A stretch of DNA of 35,643 nt from Bryobacterales bacterium (GTDB taxonomy: Bacteria; Acidobacteriota; Terriglobia; Bryobacterales; Bryobacteraceae). The stretch spans positions 19,837-55,479 of the forward strand of contig PMSX01000307.1 of NCBI GenBank assembly GCA_003167495.1, read 5' to 3'. Positions 6,431 to 14,447 of the stretch are shown here, in pieces (positions within the stretch are counted from its first letter, which is position 1; every line of letters starts with the position of its first letter). The position numbers and the translations under genes were made by a program. The notes beneath the pieces are model-generated. The model worked only from the letters and a program-made list of their open reading frames with translations. It had not been told where the DNA came from and ran no database searches.

Positions 6431-8608
6431 ATGGCCCACGAAACATACAACCAACTGGCTGAAATGTTTGCCCTTGCGAGTGAGCTTCCTGCCGCCGACC
6501 GGGCCATCTACCTCGACCGTGAATGTGCCGGCAAGCCCGAATTGCGCCGGCGTATCGAGGACCTACTCGCACACGATCAAGCCTCGGACGATCTACTCGA
6601 ACATCCGCCTTGGGAAGCTATAACTATTGAAACCAGTGCCGATGAAGGGGCACGTCTGAAATCCAATCATCTCGACCGTCTCCTGGCTGCGGCACGGCTC
6701 GATGACCCGATTCTCACCACACCGTCGATGGTCGATGCTGGACATTCGCGAATCAACACCAACGCGGACACTCCAGACCACCAGCAACAGATCTTCACGG
6801 GACTGACGATTGACAAGAAATACCGAATCGATCGCGTATTAGGTAAAGGCGCCATGGGTGCAGTCTATCTGGCTACGCATCTGGGCACCACCCGTACGGT
6901 GGCACTCAAGGTCATCAACCCGGAACATGCCGCGCAAAACGAGTTTCTCATACGGTTCCGGCGCGAGGCGGTCGCTGCCGGGTCTCTGCGACATCCCAAT
7001 ATTGTCAATGTCACCGATTTCGGTGTAGCCGATTTGCAGGGAACAAAGCTCCCCTATCTGGTAATGGAATATCTCGACGGTCAGACGCTCAGCGACTACC
7101 ATGCGCAGCACGGACCAATGCCCCTGGACCAAGTCGTGGATGTGGTCGATCAGATCGCGCTCGCACTTGATAGGGCACATGCGGCTGGAGTTGTTCATCG
7201 CGACTTGAAGCCAGACAACATCTGGATGGAATCCAACGGCCGTCGTGGATTTAACGTTAAGGTGCTTGATTTTGGAATCGCGAAAATGATTTCGGGCGAG
7301 CACGACGGCCGTCCCCAGGCAGTTCATTCCACGCCCGCGATTGTGACGCCGGCGAGTTCCGAATCCGCCAGGACGATCACCATGGGTGTGGCGGCAGACG
7401 AACAAGGGAAAAGCAGTGATCTCATCGAGACCCGGCTGGGCTCGATTCTAGGCACCCCTGCCTACATGTCTCCGGAACAATGCCTGGGAAAGCCCGTAGA
7501 CTATCGGGCGGACATCTACAGCCTTGCCCTGATCACTTATGAGCTTGTCGCGGGCCGACGCCCGTTTCATGGCCGAACCTTGGCGGAACTGCTCACCCAG
7601 CACTCCCAGGCACCGGTTCCCTCACCTCGCCAATTCGATGCGCAGATTTCAGAACCTCTCGCTGCGGTGGTCCTACGTGGTCTGGAAAAGAATCCAGAGG
7701 ATCGTCCGCCCTCAGCCGGGGCACTGGGAGCTCTCCTGCGGGCGATTGTGGAGGGCGAGTTTTCAGTCGTTAGAAAAGGCAAGGACACTTTCCAAAGTTA
7801 TCCGTCTGTATTCGCGCCACTGTGGATCGCGACCTTTGCGCCGATGGTTCCGCTCGCTATTGTGACCTGCGTCCTGCTGCCACGCGTATCCAAACCAGGG
7901 TTCATTCCCGATGGATTACTCGCCGTTGGATTCTTTGTTGTCTCTATATGTACCTGGTTGTTCTGTGCCCAACTTTTCAAGGCGGCGGCGGCGTTAGCGA
8001 TTAAGAGGGCATCATCGCTCGGTGTTTATCGCCCAGCGACCTCGGCCATAATAGGATGTTTGATAAGAGGCTTGCCCGATCTGCTGCGCACGCAGATCGC
8101 CAGCGCGCTCGACCTCCGTCCCGCCTCTATTTGGCAGAATCAACTATGGCCGGTGGCCTGGGCTCTGGACGGTTACAAAGGGAAAGATGCCCTCACCAGA
8201 TCCAGGCAATTGAGCGGTATGATCCCCGATGTTGCGATGACCCTCCTGCCGCGCTTCTACGTCCCGCCCCTCGTTGCCGCGTTAATGGCGCCTGCAGTAG
8301 CCGCCATCGCGGCAGATTTCACAGGTCTGCAGCAGTCGATCCTGGCTGGCGGTATCGCCAGTAGGATCACCGTCCTCTATCTTTTCGTTTGGAGCCGGCT
8401 TTATGTGCTCTACGGAACTGCCTTTCCGTTCCTCTACTCGTTGGCCGCCCTTTGCCGAGGGGAATCGCAAATACTCACACCGCCGGAAACCGGTCCGGGA
8501 CGGGAGAGGAAATATGCGGCGAAACAGCGGGTCGGCATTTTTATCTGGTGGCTTTTTCCGCTGGTATTGGCCTGTGTAATTTTGATTGGCTTGCTCCGCA
8601 AATCCTGA
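6431..8608 (+). CDS. membrane-bound Ser/Thr protein kinase
   Basis: This 725-aa kinase lies 109 bases downstream of the sigma factor. Residues 1-60 carry the short region common to kinases paired with TIGR02999 sigma factors (AADRAIYLDRECAGKPELRR). The kinase domain spans about 130-440: glycine loop GKGAMGAV (138-145), Lys160 in VALKV, HRDLKPDN (256-263), DFG (280-282) and GTPAYMSPEQ (341-350). All catalytic residues are present. About 55 Ser/Thr-rich residues are inserted between DFG and the GTPAY motif, so the activation segment is unusually long. Residues 460-725 form a membrane domain with roughly five to six hydrophobic segments and an ALTRSRQL string seen in some polytopic membrane proteins. 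There are no PASTA, WD40 or TPR sensor repeats. Its stop overlaps a dioxygenase remnant. Confidence 0.93.
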   Translation: MAHETYNQLAEMFALASELPAADRAIYLDRECAGKPELRRRIEDLLAHDQASDDLLEHPPWEAITIETSADEGARLKSNHLDRLLAAARLDDPILTTPSMVDAGHSRINTNADTPDHQQQIFTGLTIDKKYRIDRVLGKGAMGAVYLATHLGTTRTVALKVINPEHAAQNEFLIRFRREAVAAGSLRHPNIVNVTDFGVADLQGTKLPYLVMEYLDGQTLSDYHAQHGPMPLDQVVDVVDQIALALDRAHAAGVVHRDLKPDNIWMESNGRRGFNVKVLDFGIAKMISGEHDGRPQAVHSTPAIVTPASSESARTITMGVAADEQGKSSDLIETRLGSILGTPAYMSPEQCLGKPVDYRADIYSLALITYELVAGRRPFHGRTLAELLTQHSQAPVPSPRQFDAQISEPLAAVVLRGLEKNPEDRPPSAGALGALLRAIVEGEFSVVRKGKDTFQSYPSVFAPLWIATFAPMVPLAIVTCVLLPRVSKPGFIPDGLLAVGFFVVSICTWLFCAQLFKAAAALAIKRASSLGVYRPATSAIIGCLIRGLPDLLRTQIASALDLRPASIWQNQLWPVAWALDGYKGKDALTRSRQLSGMIPDVAMTLLPRFYVPPLVAALMAPAVAAIAADFTGLQQSILAGGIASRITVLYLFVWSRLYVLYGTAFPFLYSLAALCRGESQILTPPETGPGRERKYAAKQRVGIFIWWLFPLVLACVILIGLLRKS

Positions 8609-9222
8609 TTGGCGACCTCTCGGAACTTCGCCGGCCTCGCAACCGAACTTGACCGGAGGGTCCGTCGTCGAATCGCAAACTTCTTCATAACCCAAGCCGG
8701 TGCTCGATTCTTTACGCCATCGAGGTTCCAGTGCAGGATGGCCACGTGCTGGGCGAAACGTTGCTCGCTAGCGCTGTACACGCCTACGATACCTTGCCGG
8801 ATCGCCTGAAGGCGCCGCTGGGGGAAGCGCGTGCGGTCCATCGTTACGCCGACCGCTACAGAAAACGGCAGGACGCAAACGCCCGTGAACTGCTAACTGC
8901 GGAACAACTAGAGAAAGTCCCCGATGTTTCTCATCCCGCATTCCTCGCGCATCCCGTGACCGGAGGTAAGGTTTTGTTTGTTAACGAGGGCTTCACGGTC
9001 TACATCGAGGGGTTGCCCAAAACCGAGAGCGATTCGCTGCTCCGTGAGTTGTTCGCCTATACTGTGCGGCCCGAGGTACTCTATGTACATCAGTGGCGGC
9101 AAGGGGACCTGTTAATGTGGGACAACTGCCTGGTTCAACATCGTGCGATACGCGATTATGCGCCGCCGCTCCGACGCTTGATGCATCGCACCACGGTAGC
9201 CGGACCTCCAGGAACTCCGTGA
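8602..9222 (+). pseudogene. TauD/TfdA-type dioxygenase remnant
   Basis: One reading frame carries ILIGDLSELRR, a TGA at 8650-8652, then SRCSILYAIEVPVQDG, AFLAHPVTGGKVLFVNEGFT and LLMWDNCLVQHRAI through RRLMHRTTVAG to the stop at 9222. This is the C-terminal two thirds of a Fe(II)/2-oxoglutarate dioxygenase of the TauD family. The distal His (QHRAI) and the 2-oxoglutarate-binding Arg (RRLMHRT) remain. The family's HxD iron motif should lie just before SRCSIL and is absent, and the N-terminal 80 or so residues are missing. A GTG at 8731 could start a 163-aa product, but it would lack the active site. The remnant begins inside the last codons of the kinase, so a deletion probably fused the two regions. 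Confidence 0.78.
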
Positions 9223-9609
9223 TATTCCCCTCTCGTTTCAGAGAAGGGTGGCAACTCGAACCGCCGATCCTTAAGTATGCGGCGGTCGCAAGCAAATTAT
9301 CCTCGACTGCTCGCAAGTTGCCCAAATGATAGTCTCGCAACATCCAAACGCCGCCTTTCGGTTGGGTTAAGCAAACGGTTCGGAGAAAACTGGCTAGGAA
9401 AAAACGCAGGCAAGAAACTCTACCATCCGGCATCGTCTTCAACGCCTGCACTGAGGCGACCCTCCGTTATGCAGAATGTCCCGTGTTACCCACAGATTTC
9501 CCAGACGAGGCCAAGTCTAAGACTAAGCGCCCTCACACCCCTACGAAACGCCTCGCGATTACCTGAGTCAATGATCCGCATCGGCTTGGAATCGGATCAA
9601 TGCCGAGGC
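9223..9609. other. non-coding region with traces of a lost gene
   Basis: No intact gene is supported. Overlapping frames of 78-152 codons carry no motif I recognise. The last 40 bases hold a short leftward string that matches the usual start of DUF433 partner proteins (see 9571-9600). The remainder looks like eroded sequence between two damaged loci. Confidence 0.5.
9571..9600 (-). pseudogene. trace of a DUF5615-like PIN toxin start
   Basis: Nine bases after the stop of the DUF433 gene, the leftward strand reads LIRFQADADH and then meets TGA and more stops. IRFQADADL is, from memory, a common N-terminus of DUF5615 PIN-like toxins encoded just downstream of DUF433 antitoxins. Position and strand are right for such a partner, but only about ten residues survive, so chance similarity cannot be excluded. 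Confidence 0.4.
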
Positions 9610-9927
9610 TCAACCCATCCTGGCCCGGGCACGCTGTAATTTTTCCCAAAGTGCCGGATTCGCTTCCGACAGTGGAACTGTATCAGCCTCGAACTCCGGC
9701 GCCCGAGTCTCCAGGTAGGCATCGATCTCGCCCTTGTGATCGAGATAGAAAGCGATAGCTCCGTCGACACGGGCCAAGTTGCTCAGCAACGGATAATCGT
9801 CCAGGATTTGTTGAGGCGACTCGCCCCGCTTGAACGCGTACACGACCCAATCCAGCGAAATTCGCGTTCCGGCCACGTAATAGCCCCCCTCACGCCGTTC
9901 AATGAAGTCGCTGTGCATCGCCTGCAT
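9610..9927 (-). CDS. DUF433 domain protein (antitoxin-like)
   Basis: This 105-aa protein has the DUF433 signature RREGGYYVAGTRISLDWVVY followed by FKRGESPQQILDDYPLLSNL and VDGAIAFYLDHKGEIDAYL. DUF433 is a small winged-helix-like DNA-binding domain, usually the antitoxin of a VapBC-like pair with a PIN-type DUF5615 toxin. It would bind and repress its own promoter and neutralise the toxin. I chose the ATG at 9927 because the domain begins a few residues later; a GTG at 9996 would add a Gly-rich N-terminus encoded by a G-run region and is less likely. No intact toxin follows, so this appears to be an orphan antitoxin. Confidence 0.8.
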   Translation of the reverse strand: MQAMHSDFIERREGGYYVAGTRISLDWVVYAFKRGESPQQILDDYPLLSNLARVDGAIAFYLDHKGEIDAYLETRAPEFEADTVPLSEANPALWEKLQRARARMG

Positions 9928-9950
9928 CTTTTTCAAGTATAAGGGCTGTT

Positions 9951-9978
9951 CCCCCCAACCGCCCCCCAATCTGAACCC
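9951..9978 (-). other. G-rich tract upstream of the DUF433 gene
   Basis: On the leftward strand this reads as runs GGG, GGGGGG, GG and GGGGGG within 28 bases. It lies just upstream of the chosen DUF433 start, so it would be in the leader or promoter. It could form a two-tetrad quadruplex or simply be a low-complexity run. Confidence 0.4.
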
Positions 9979-10155
9979 GCCGAAATTCTCATTCACAACC
10001 TTTCAAAATTTATTTCTCCGCCCCTACTCCCATCGCCATCAACGACTTAGCCAATTTCCAGGATCTTCCGCGCACGCCGCTCACCTCCAACCCTTGCTAT
10101 TTCTGAACCGAGCTCACACCCCGGTCTGAGCCAAATCTCGCAAAAGGAATTCCTT

Positions 10156-11157
10156 ATGAAAATGTCACCTCGCTCCATCCGTCGCGCCGCTGAGCGCAAA
10201 GCAGCCAAACTGGCCCGCGAAGCCTATCTCGCAGAAACCCCCGCCACCGCCAACATTCCCGACCCCGAAGTTGCGGCGGCATCCTCCACCCCCTTGACCG
10301 CCGCCTTCGACTTCACCGATGAAGAAGACGACGCCCTCTCCCTTCCCACTGATCAAATCTCACAACCCTTCCACCGCACTGAGGAGAAAGCCTTCGCTGC
10401 CAGTGCTTCGGGCGCCTCGCCCGAACCCGAACCAGAACCTGCGTCATCTCCCATCTCCGACGCCCGCCTCGCCGCCAACCGCGCCAACTCCCAACATTCA
10501 ACCGGACCTCGCACATCTACCGGTAAGGCCAAATCATCTCTCAATGCCATCAAAACTGGACTCACCGGCCAAACCGTCGTCCTCCCAACCGATGACGCCG
10601 CCGCCTATCAGTCACACGTTGATCGTCACTTTACCAAATACTCTCCCGCCACCGACGATGAACACACTCTCGTTCAATCCGTCGCCGACACTGCTTGGCG
10701 CCTCCTCCGCATCCCACCTCTCGAAGCCGCCGTCTATTCCCTCGGCCATCGCGAATTCGCCAATGAATTCAATGACGAAGAGAATCTCAACACCCGCAGT
10801 GGTCTCATCCGCGCCAAAACCATGCTCCATTATCGTCGCGATCTCAGCAACCTCGCCCTGCAGGAACGCCGCCTGCGCAATCATCTGGAAAAGGACACCG
10901 CCAAACTCGAAGCCCTCCAGCAATCCCGTGCCGAGCAGCGCAAGATGCAACTCGCCTGGTGCGTCAAGTACATCGAACTGGCCCGCCAGAAGGGCGACAC
11001 CTTCGACCCCGCCGACTGTGGGTTCGATTTTTCAAAGGACGAACTCCAAACCTATTTCGACCGCACCAGCACCCAATTTCGCCTCGTTCACACCCGCCCA
11101 TGCTTCGATAAGTTCCTCGCTACCTTCCGCGCCGGGCAAAAAGGAGCCACTGCCTAA
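10156..11157 (+). CDS. conserved protein with NRANSQHSTGP motif, function unknown
   Basis: This 333-aa soluble protein begins with a basic, Ala-rich helix (MKMSPRSIRRAAERKAAKLA), followed by a low-complexity acidic and Pro-rich linker to about residue 105. The conserved core starts with ISDARLAANRANSQHSTGPR and KAKSSLNAIKTGLTGQTVVL, then a helical region with SVADTAWRLLRIPPLEAAVY and a coiled-coil-like ERRLRNHLEKDTAKLEALQQ. I recognise this as a family found in many copies in Solibacter-like genomes and, in a variant form, in planctomycetes; no function is known to me. The basic motif rich in N, S, T and G may bind nucleic acid, but that is a guess. The start at 10156 has AGGA 7 bases upstream. 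Third positions are unusually rich in C compared with neighbours to the left. Confidence 0.85.
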   Translation: MKMSPRSIRRAAERKAAKLAREAYLAETPATANIPDPEVAAASSTPLTAAFDFTDEEDDALSLPTDQISQPFHRTEEKAFAASASGASPEPEPEPASSPISDARLAANRANSQHSTGPRTSTGKAKSSLNAIKTGLTGQTVVLPTDDAAAYQSHVDRHFTKYSPATDDEHTLVQSVADTAWRLLRIPPLEAAVYSLGHREFANEFNDEENLNTRSGLIRAKTMLHYRRDLSNLALQERRLRNHLEKDTAKLEALQQSRAEQRKMQLAWCVKYIELARQKGDTFDPADCGFDFSKDELQTYFDRTSTQFRLVHTRPCFDKFLATFRAGQKGATA

Positions 11158-11180
11158 GAATTCGAAAGGTGTTTTTCTTA

Positions 11181-11210
11181 TCAGCGTTCATCAGCGTTTA
11201 TCTGCGGCTA
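11181..11210 (+). repeat. three tandem 10-bp units TCAGCGTTCA-TCAGCGTTTA-TCTGCGGCTA
   Basis: Three successive decamers share the frame TC(A/T)GCG(T/G)(T/C)(T/C)A. The block is followed by AATCATTCTTAATTCTTG. I recall strings such as ATCAGCGTTTATCTGCGG as dispersed intergenic sequences in many bacterial genomes. Here it sits 23 bases after the stop of the preceding gene and could serve as an end-of-transcript or protein-binding site. Confidence 0.6.
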
Positions 11211-11250
11211 AATCATTCTTAATTCTTGCTTGTAAGGGATTTTTTCGCCT

Positions 11251-11269
11251 TCGCGAACGTCTGTCGCGA
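11251..11269. promoter_or_regulatory. TCGCGA inverted repeat upstream of the propeller operon
   Basis: Two TCGCGA hexamers, each self-complementary, are separated by 7 bases about 85 bases before the ATG at 11353. The arrangement could be an operator for the two-gene propeller operon. No factor or clear -10/-35 pair can be assigned. Confidence 0.3.
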
Positions 11270-11352
11270 GATTTCAATGATGTGATATCCTCATCGCGGT
11301 CTCTCATACCGCCGCCCCCACTTTGGAGCGCGTATTTGTTCGGTAGACTACT

Positions 11353-12900
11353 ATGCAACCTTTTTTGAATTCTGTTCTCTTCATAACGCTCGCCGCCGCC
11401 GCGCTCTCGGCCGCCGACTGGCCCACCGACGGCGGCAATCCACAGCGCACCGCTTGGCAACAGGATGAAACCGTCCTCAACAAAGGCAATGTCGCCAACC
11501 TAAAATTGCTATGGAGCCTCAAACTCGATAACGCCCCGCGCGAAATGCATTCGCTGTTTCCGCCAGTCATCGCGGGCCAAGTCACAACCAACAGCGGCGT
11601 CAAGCAAATCGCCGTCGAGGCCGGCTCCTCCGACAATCTCTATGGCATCGACGTTGCCACCGGTTCCGTCATTTGGTCCAAACATTTCGAATACAAGTCC
11701 GAGAAGCCGCAACAATCCGGCGGTGGCCCACTCTGTCCAGGTGGCTTAGTGGCCACTCCCGTGCTCGGTCCGCCAGATCCTTCCGGTGCGCGTCTCGTTT
11801 ATGCCGCTTCTAGCGATGGCCGCCTCCACACACTCAGCGTTGCCGATGGCGAAGACAAAGCGCCTCCCGTTGACTTCCTGCCTCCTAATGCCAAAGCGTA
11901 CGCCCTCAACCTAGTCGACAACTACATCTACAGCACTACTGCGCAAGGTTGCGGTGGCAATCCCAATCGCTTGTGGGATATCAATCTCGCAGACAACAAG
12001 GTTTCAAGCTTTCAGCCCGGTGGTGGCGGCGGTCTCTGGGGACGTACCGGAGCCGCCATTGGATTCGATGGCACCGCATACGCGCCCACCGGCGACGGCG
12101 AGTTTAATCCTGCCGAAAAAATGTACAGCGAATCACTCATCGCCGTTACCCCCAAAGACTTGCAGTTGAAGGACTACTACAGTCCTCCCAACGCCGCCTT
12201 TATGTGGAAGCGCGATCTCGATATGCAAACCACTCCCGCCGTTTTCAAATACAAAGATCGTGAATTGTTAGCCACTTCCAGTAAAGAGTGCAGCATCTTC
12301 CTCCTTGATTCAAAATCGCTGGGCGGGGCCGATCATCGCACGGCGTTGTTTCGTACTCCGCTCATTTGCAACGAAGAAGTGAATTTCGCCGCTGCCGGAG
12401 TTTGGGGAGCCATGGCGTCTTGGCAGGATGCCAGCGGCACTCGCTGGGTCCTGGCGCCCTTCTGGGGTCCTGTGCACCCCGAATTCAAAGTTCCCATCTC
12501 CTACGGGCCAGTCACTACCGGAGCTATCGTCGCGTTCAAAGTCGAAGAGAAGGACGGTAAAACGGTACTCACTCCCGCTTGGCTTTCACACAACATGAAT
12601 ATGGCCGAACCTCCCGTCGTCGCCAACGGTATCGTGTTTGCCTACGGTAGCGGAGAATCGAATGTGCAGGTAACTCCCGAACAGGGCCTCGGCGCAAATT
12701 CCTCCGCTCAACGCATCAAAGCCTCCTCCCATGCCACCTTGTACGCCTTCGATGGCGAAACGGGCAAAGAACTCTGGTCCTCGGGCGACATCATTAAATC
12801 GTTCGCTCACTTCAGCGGGCTTTCCGTAGCGAATGGCCGCGTTTATATTGGCACTTACGACAGTATTCTTTATTCGTTCGGCCTTCCGGAGGCAAAGTAG
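11353..12900 (+). CDS. secreted PQQ-like beta-propeller protein, paralogue 1
   Basis: This 515-aa protein has a signal peptide (MQPFLNSVLFITLAAAALSA, cleaved before or near ADWPTDGG). The rest is a PQQ-like beta-propeller with repeated blades such as NLYGIDVATGSVIWSKHF, LVYAASSDGRLHTL, IYSTTAQGCGGNPNRLWDIN and TLYAFDGETGKELWSSGD. The opening DWPTDGGNPQRTAWQ is typical of propellers that scaffold proteins or bind quinone cofactors. No cytochrome c motif or dehydrogenase active-site Cys-Cys pair is seen, so catalysis is not shown. Two cysteines (GPLCPGG and QGCGGNPN) are kept in the next gene and may form a structural disulfide. It is the first gene of a two-gene operon with a paralogue starting on the very next base after its stop. 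Periplasmic or outer-surface location is likely. Confidence 0.85.
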   Translation: MQPFLNSVLFITLAAAALSAADWPTDGGNPQRTAWQQDETVLNKGNVANLKLLWSLKLDNAPREMHSLFPPVIAGQVTTNSGVKQIAVEAGSSDNLYGIDVATGSVIWSKHFEYKSEKPQQSGGGPLCPGGLVATPVLGPPDPSGARLVYAASSDGRLHTLSVADGEDKAPPVDFLPPNAKAYALNLVDNYIYSTTAQGCGGNPNRLWDINLADNKVSSFQPGGGGGLWGRTGAAIGFDGTAYAPTGDGEFNPAEKMYSESLIAVTPKDLQLKDYYSPPNAAFMWKRDLDMQTTPAVFKYKDRELLATSSKECSIFLLDSKSLGGADHRTALFRTPLICNEEVNFAAAGVWGAMASWQDASGTRWVLAPFWGPVHPEFKVPISYGPVTTGAIVAFKVEEKDGKTVLTPAWLSHNMNMAEPPVVANGIVFAYGSGESNVQVTPEQGLGANSSAQRIKASSHATLYAFDGETGKELWSSGDIIKSFAHFSGLSVANGRVYIGTYDSILYSFGLPEAK

Positions 12901-14364
12901 ATGAAGGCGATTCTGGCCGTAAGCTCCCTGGCTTTAGCCTTGTCCTGTGCGACCGTGGCCCGCGCGCAAATTGGCAGAACCTTCGATTGGCATACCGCCG
13001 CCGGCGATGCGCAACGCACCGGCTGGGAAAAAAGCGACACAAAATTCACCACAGACGGTGTCAAAGACTTCAAACTTGTGCTGAAACGCAAGCTCGAAGG
13101 CGAGCAAAAAGGGTCAACCTATCTCCTGCCTCCCGTTGTGCTCGGTACCTTGATCGGTTATCGCGGATTCAAAGAATTGGCCTTTGTGGCCAACGGTACC
13201 GGAGATGTCTGGGCGATTGATGTCGATCTCGACAGAGTCTATTGGCAGCGCCACATCGATCTCCCGAAAGTGAAGGCAAAGAAAGCCACTCCCACTTGCC
13301 CCGTCGGAGTTACCTCCGAGCCTACGATGGAACCGGGCGCAACATTTGGCGGCCGCCGCCGCAGAGGCGCTGCTGGTTCCAGCCAGATGGAATTTTTTCG
13401 CAAAATTTTCGGTCCTCGCACGCTGTACTTGCTCGCCAGCGACGGCAATCTCTATCGCTTAGATACCTCAACCGGTAAAGACATGAACCCTCCTGTTAGC
13501 GTGCTGCCCGCCGGAGCCAATGTCTCGAACCTGAACGCCGCCGAAGGCGAGATCTATGCAACCACCAGCTACGGTTGTGGTGGCGCACCCAATGCCGTTT
13601 GGGCCGTCGATGTCAGTGGAGATAAGCCCAAGGTAACTAAATTTCCTGCTCCCGCCTCCGCGCCGGAAGGCTTTATCGGAAGAAACGGCGTCCTCCTCGG
13701 CAGTGACGACCAAGTCTACGCCCAAACGTCCAATACCCTGCAGATCCTTTCGCCCAAAGATCTAAAGGTGGAACAATCGTTCGCAGGCGCTCTAGGCAAA
13801 ACGTCGCCCGTCGCATTCAGCTACAAAGACCGCGACTTGATTGTGACCGCCGGGAATAATGGTGGTCTCTACTTGTTCGACACCAAGTCTCTCGACCTCG
13901 CCCTCTATCAAACACCTCCCATCTCCGCCAACGGAGATCTGGGAATAGTCGGTCTCTCAACTTGGGAGACAGCCGAAGGAACCCGCTGGGTCCTCGCAGC
14001 TCTCTCGGGAGAAAAAGGGTCAATCGTCGCGTTCCAGTTAGCCGAAGAAGACGGTAAACCTGTCCTCAAAAAGACCTGGACCTCCCATGACATCACGATG
14101 CCCGAAACTCCCGTGATCGCCAACGGAGTCGTGTTCGCACTGAGCGCCGGTGAACCCAAAGTCAAAGGTAAGGGGAAAGGCAAACTCGAAGGCCACGCCA
14201 TTCTCTATGCCTTCCTCGGCGATACCGGCACGGAAATTTATTCCACCGGCGATCAAGTCGACGCTCCCGCAAACCTGTCCGGTCTAACCATCGCCAACGG
14301 CCGCGTGTTCTTCACAACTACCGACGGCACCCTATACGGTTTCGGCTACCACCTAGAGCACTAA
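12901..14364 (+). CDS. secreted PQQ-like beta-propeller protein, paralogue 2
   Basis: This 487-aa paralogue of the preceding protein starts directly after its stop codon, with GGAGG 8 bases upstream inside the previous gene. A signal peptide (MKAILAVSSLALALSCATVARA) precedes the mature start at or near QIGRTFDWHTAAGDAQRT. Blade motifs match the first copy: DVWAIDVDLDRVYWQRHI, LYLLASDGNLYRLDTSTGKD, ATTSYGCGGAPNAVWAVDVS and ILYAFLGDTGTEIYSTGD. The cysteines in TPTCPVGVTSEP and YGCGGAPN align with those of paralogue 1. An insert, GGRRRRGAAGSSQMEFFRKI, is peculiar to this copy. The two genes arose by tandem duplication and probably form a pair of similar secreted propellers. They converge on the TonB-receptor operon, which may serve the same surface process. 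Confidence 0.85.
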   Translation: MKAILAVSSLALALSCATVARAQIGRTFDWHTAAGDAQRTGWEKSDTKFTTDGVKDFKLVLKRKLEGEQKGSTYLLPPVVLGTLIGYRGFKELAFVANGTGDVWAIDVDLDRVYWQRHIDLPKVKAKKATPTCPVGVTSEPTMEPGATFGGRRRRGAAGSSQMEFFRKIFGPRTLYLLASDGNLYRLDTSTGKDMNPPVSVLPAGANVSNLNAAEGEIYATTSYGCGGAPNAVWAVDVSGDKPKVTKFPAPASAPEGFIGRNGVLLGSDDQVYAQTSNTLQILSPKDLKVEQSFAGALGKTSPVAFSYKDRDLIVTAGNNGGLYLFDTKSLDLALYQTPPISANGDLGIVGLSTWETAEGTRWVLAALSGEKGSIVAFQLAEEDGKPVLKKTWTSHDITMPETPVIANGVVFALSAGEPKVKGKGKGKLEGHAILYAFLGDTGTEIYSTGDQVDAPANLSGLTIANGRVFFTTTDGTLYGFGYHLEH

Positions 14365-14400
14365 CTCGTCGTCATGCCGCGCGCCACCAACTCCGAAACT

Positions 14401-14421
14401 GAGCCGGAAGCGTAAGCGACC
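14401..14421 (+). repeat. 21-bp dispersed intergenic repeat, second copy
   Basis: This is identical over all 21 bases to 2675-2695. It lies in the 83-base gap between two convergent genes (stops at 14364 and 14448), a position where a hairpin could help end transcription. No T-run follows. Confidence 0.8.
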
Positions 14422-14447
14422 TTGCACGGCGCGATCGGGGACACTGA

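Noticed and set aside
8993..9451. 152-codon leftward frame over the dioxygenase remnant
   Set aside because: No motif, no ribosome-binding site, and antisense to recognisable TauD sequence.
10319..11368. 349-codon frame overlapping the NRANSQHSTGP-family gene
   Set aside because: It is Ser/Pro-rich low complexity from reading a C-rich gene in another frame; the conserved motifs are in the 10156 frame.
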